Positions 63,074-64,000 of a stretch of 64,000 nucleotides of DNA are shown here, one piece after another. How positions within the stretch are numbered: the first letter of the stretch is position 1; each line of letters opens with the position of its first letter. The DNA comes from Niabella drilacis (GTDB lineage: Bacteria; Bacteroidota; Bacteroidia; Chitinophagales; Chitinophagaceae), in NCBI RefSeq assembly GCF_900101395.1, contig NZ_FMZO01000014.1:62001-126000 (forward strand). Direction: 5' to 3'. The notes under the pieces were generated by a model, which was not told the DNA's origin, did no database searches, and saw only the letters and a list, made by a program, of their open reading frames with translations. Both the position numbers and the translations under genes were made by a program.

Positions 63074-64000
63074 TTAAAATGTTACATTCAGCCGGATACC
63101 AAAGGGAATGACCCAGGGGGTTACATTATACCGTTCAATGCCCTGTTTAAACTGGGTGCCGCCCTGTATATTGGTTCCCGGCTGAAACGCGTTCTCGGGG
63201 TCTACCCCTATTTTAGCAGCGGTCCACAGCATAATATTGCGGCTGTATACGGTGAGCGAGAGGTTTTGCATTTTTAAGCGCTGGATCATTTTTGATGGCA
63301 GTGCATAGGTAAGCGAAACCTCCCGCAGCTTCAGGTAGGAAGCGGGGAACAGGGAGGGCTGGATAAACTCCCAGGGGTTGGAGGCCGCGTAAGGAACCGG
63401 CAGGGTCTTGTTGGGGTTATTGGGATCCACACCCAGCACATTTTCCCCCAGGTTCTCAATATAACCGGTGGGGTTCCCGTCCGAATCGTAGCCTGTGGCA
63501 TAAACTCCCGGAATAAACAGGCCACCATAAGGCAGGCGGATGCCGCTGTACTCAAAAGGGTAGCTGGTGTGCTCCGGTGTGGGCCATCCCACCCGCGGAA
63601 ACCAGTTGCCGTTCACCTTTATCCATTGGTCGGCATGCGCCACAAGATAATCGCGCAATTCTTTACCCGACAGGGTGCCTGCATCAAAAAACTGGTCAAA
63701 CTGCGTGGCGGCCTTTCCGTCTTCCATCCCGTAACGGTAGGTTTGGGATACAAACTGGCCGCCATTCCTCCAGTCCAGCGTCAGGTTCAGCGTCAGGTTC
63801 TTCCAGGTTACCGAGGTTTGCAGGCCCATGATAAATTTCGGGTTAAAATTCCCGATCTTGTTTTTGGTGTTCTGTGCCTCTATGGCCGACCATTTGGCGC
63901 CCCCATCCGAAAACTCCAGTAAGGGATACCCGTAGTATTGCGAACTTTTATCTTCCACCACGCGTACTTTGGGGCCATAAATATCACCTATGTCTTCGCC
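63074..64000 (-). CDS. SusC-family TonB-dependent transporter, C-terminal part
   Basis: The frame is open from the right window edge and reads GEDIGDIYGPKVRVVEDKSS into the barrel, so the gene start lies beyond 64000; the first in-frame Met at 63961 is not the true start. The visible ~308 residues have SusC barrel features (NFNPKFIMGLQTSVTWKNLT, WRNGGQFVSQTYRYG, YLKLREVSLTYALPSKMIQR, GIRLNVTF end). It forms the import pair with the SusD-like gene 23 bases downstream. Confidence 0.9.
   Translation of the reverse strand, partial: GEDIGDIYGPKVRVVEDKSSQYYGYPLLEFSDGGAKWSAIEAQNTKNKIGNFNPKFIMGLQTSVTWKNLTLNLTLDWRNGGQFVSQTYRYGMEDGKAATQFDQFFDAGTLSGKELRDYLVAHADQWIKVNGNWFPRVGWPTPEHTSYPFEYSGIRLPYGGLFIPGVYATGYDSDGNPTGYIENLGENVLGVDPNNPNKTLPVPYAASNPWEFIQPSLFPASYLKLREVSLTYALPSKMIQRLKMQNLSLTVYSRNIMLWTAAKIGVDPENAFQPGTNIQGGTQFKQGIERYNVTPWVIPFGIRLNVTF

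Noticed and set aside
1-64000. CRISPR arrays, insertion sequences, prophage or integrative elements
   Set aside because: No regularly spaced repeats, transposases, integrases or phage structural genes were seen anywhere in the window.

Overview
The window looks like a chromosomal piece of a Bacteroidota member, most likely of the Chitinophagaceae type (inference, no search was run). The reasons are two SusC/SusD pairs, lipoproteins with Bacteroidota-style lipoboxes, LytTR/LytS two-component systems, a GntR regulator with a sugar-binding effector domain, and promoters of the Bacteroidota type (TTG, 18-22 bases, TAnnTTTG) at many gene starts. G+C is roughly one half throughout and no insertion sequence, phage, plasmid or CRISPR array was seen.

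Layout. 1-3.1 kb: the tail of an unknown gene, a terminator, then an outer-membrane beta-barrel receptor with a small NTF2-like partner. 3.1-8.7 kb (minus): a four-gene run in which a LytS-type kinase and LytTR regulator sit between two thioredoxin-fold (TlpA-like) exported proteins. 9-12.9 kb (plus): a Tat-exported Gfo/Idh/MocA oxidoreductase, a dGTPase, and a thioredoxin-reductase-like flavoprotein behind a perfect 15-bp inverted repeat. 13.0 kb: tRNA-Thr(CGT). 13.1-18.6 kb (minus): the imuA-imuB-dnaE2 translesion mutagenesis cassette with a palindrome at its promoter.

18.8-23.3 kb is regulatory and stress-like: two HxlR regulators with divergent promoters, one facing an internally deleted SDR pseudogene, the other facing a YceI-pirin pair across three tandem 17-18 bp repeats; then a GntR regulator. 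23.3-29.1 kb (minus): a carbohydrate or ester degradation cluster with a GH20 hexosaminidase, an SGNH hydrolase, an alpha/beta hydrolase, and an upstream gene that fuses SGNH and alpha/beta hydrolase domains in one chain. 29.5-39.5 kb is mixed: a lipoprotein, a GNAT enzyme, an LRR protein with a J-domain-like HPD motif, cupin-MepB, a cupin-YceI-lipoprotein run, a second LytTR/LytS pair and two tandem methylguanine-DNA methyltransferases.

39.6-64 kb (minus) is surface biology. A MG2-type protein and a carboxypeptidase-regulatory-domain protein overlap. PUL-like operon 1 is SusC-SusD-DUF4959/5126/5000-like-DUF4998-like (50.3 to 43.4 kb), flanked by a broken sialidase gene. A HEAT-like gene and a GH43 gene follow. 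PUL-like operon 2 runs from beyond 64 kb to 54.3 kb: SusC (cut by the window edge), SusD, PhoPQ-related hydrolase, sialidase-fold protein, propeller/helical-barrel protein, second sialidase-fold protein, and a DapA/NanA-type aldolase. It reads as uptake plus extracellular cleavage plus a final cytoplasmic lyase step on a sialic-acid-like or related acidic sugar, but the substrate cannot be fixed from sequence alone.
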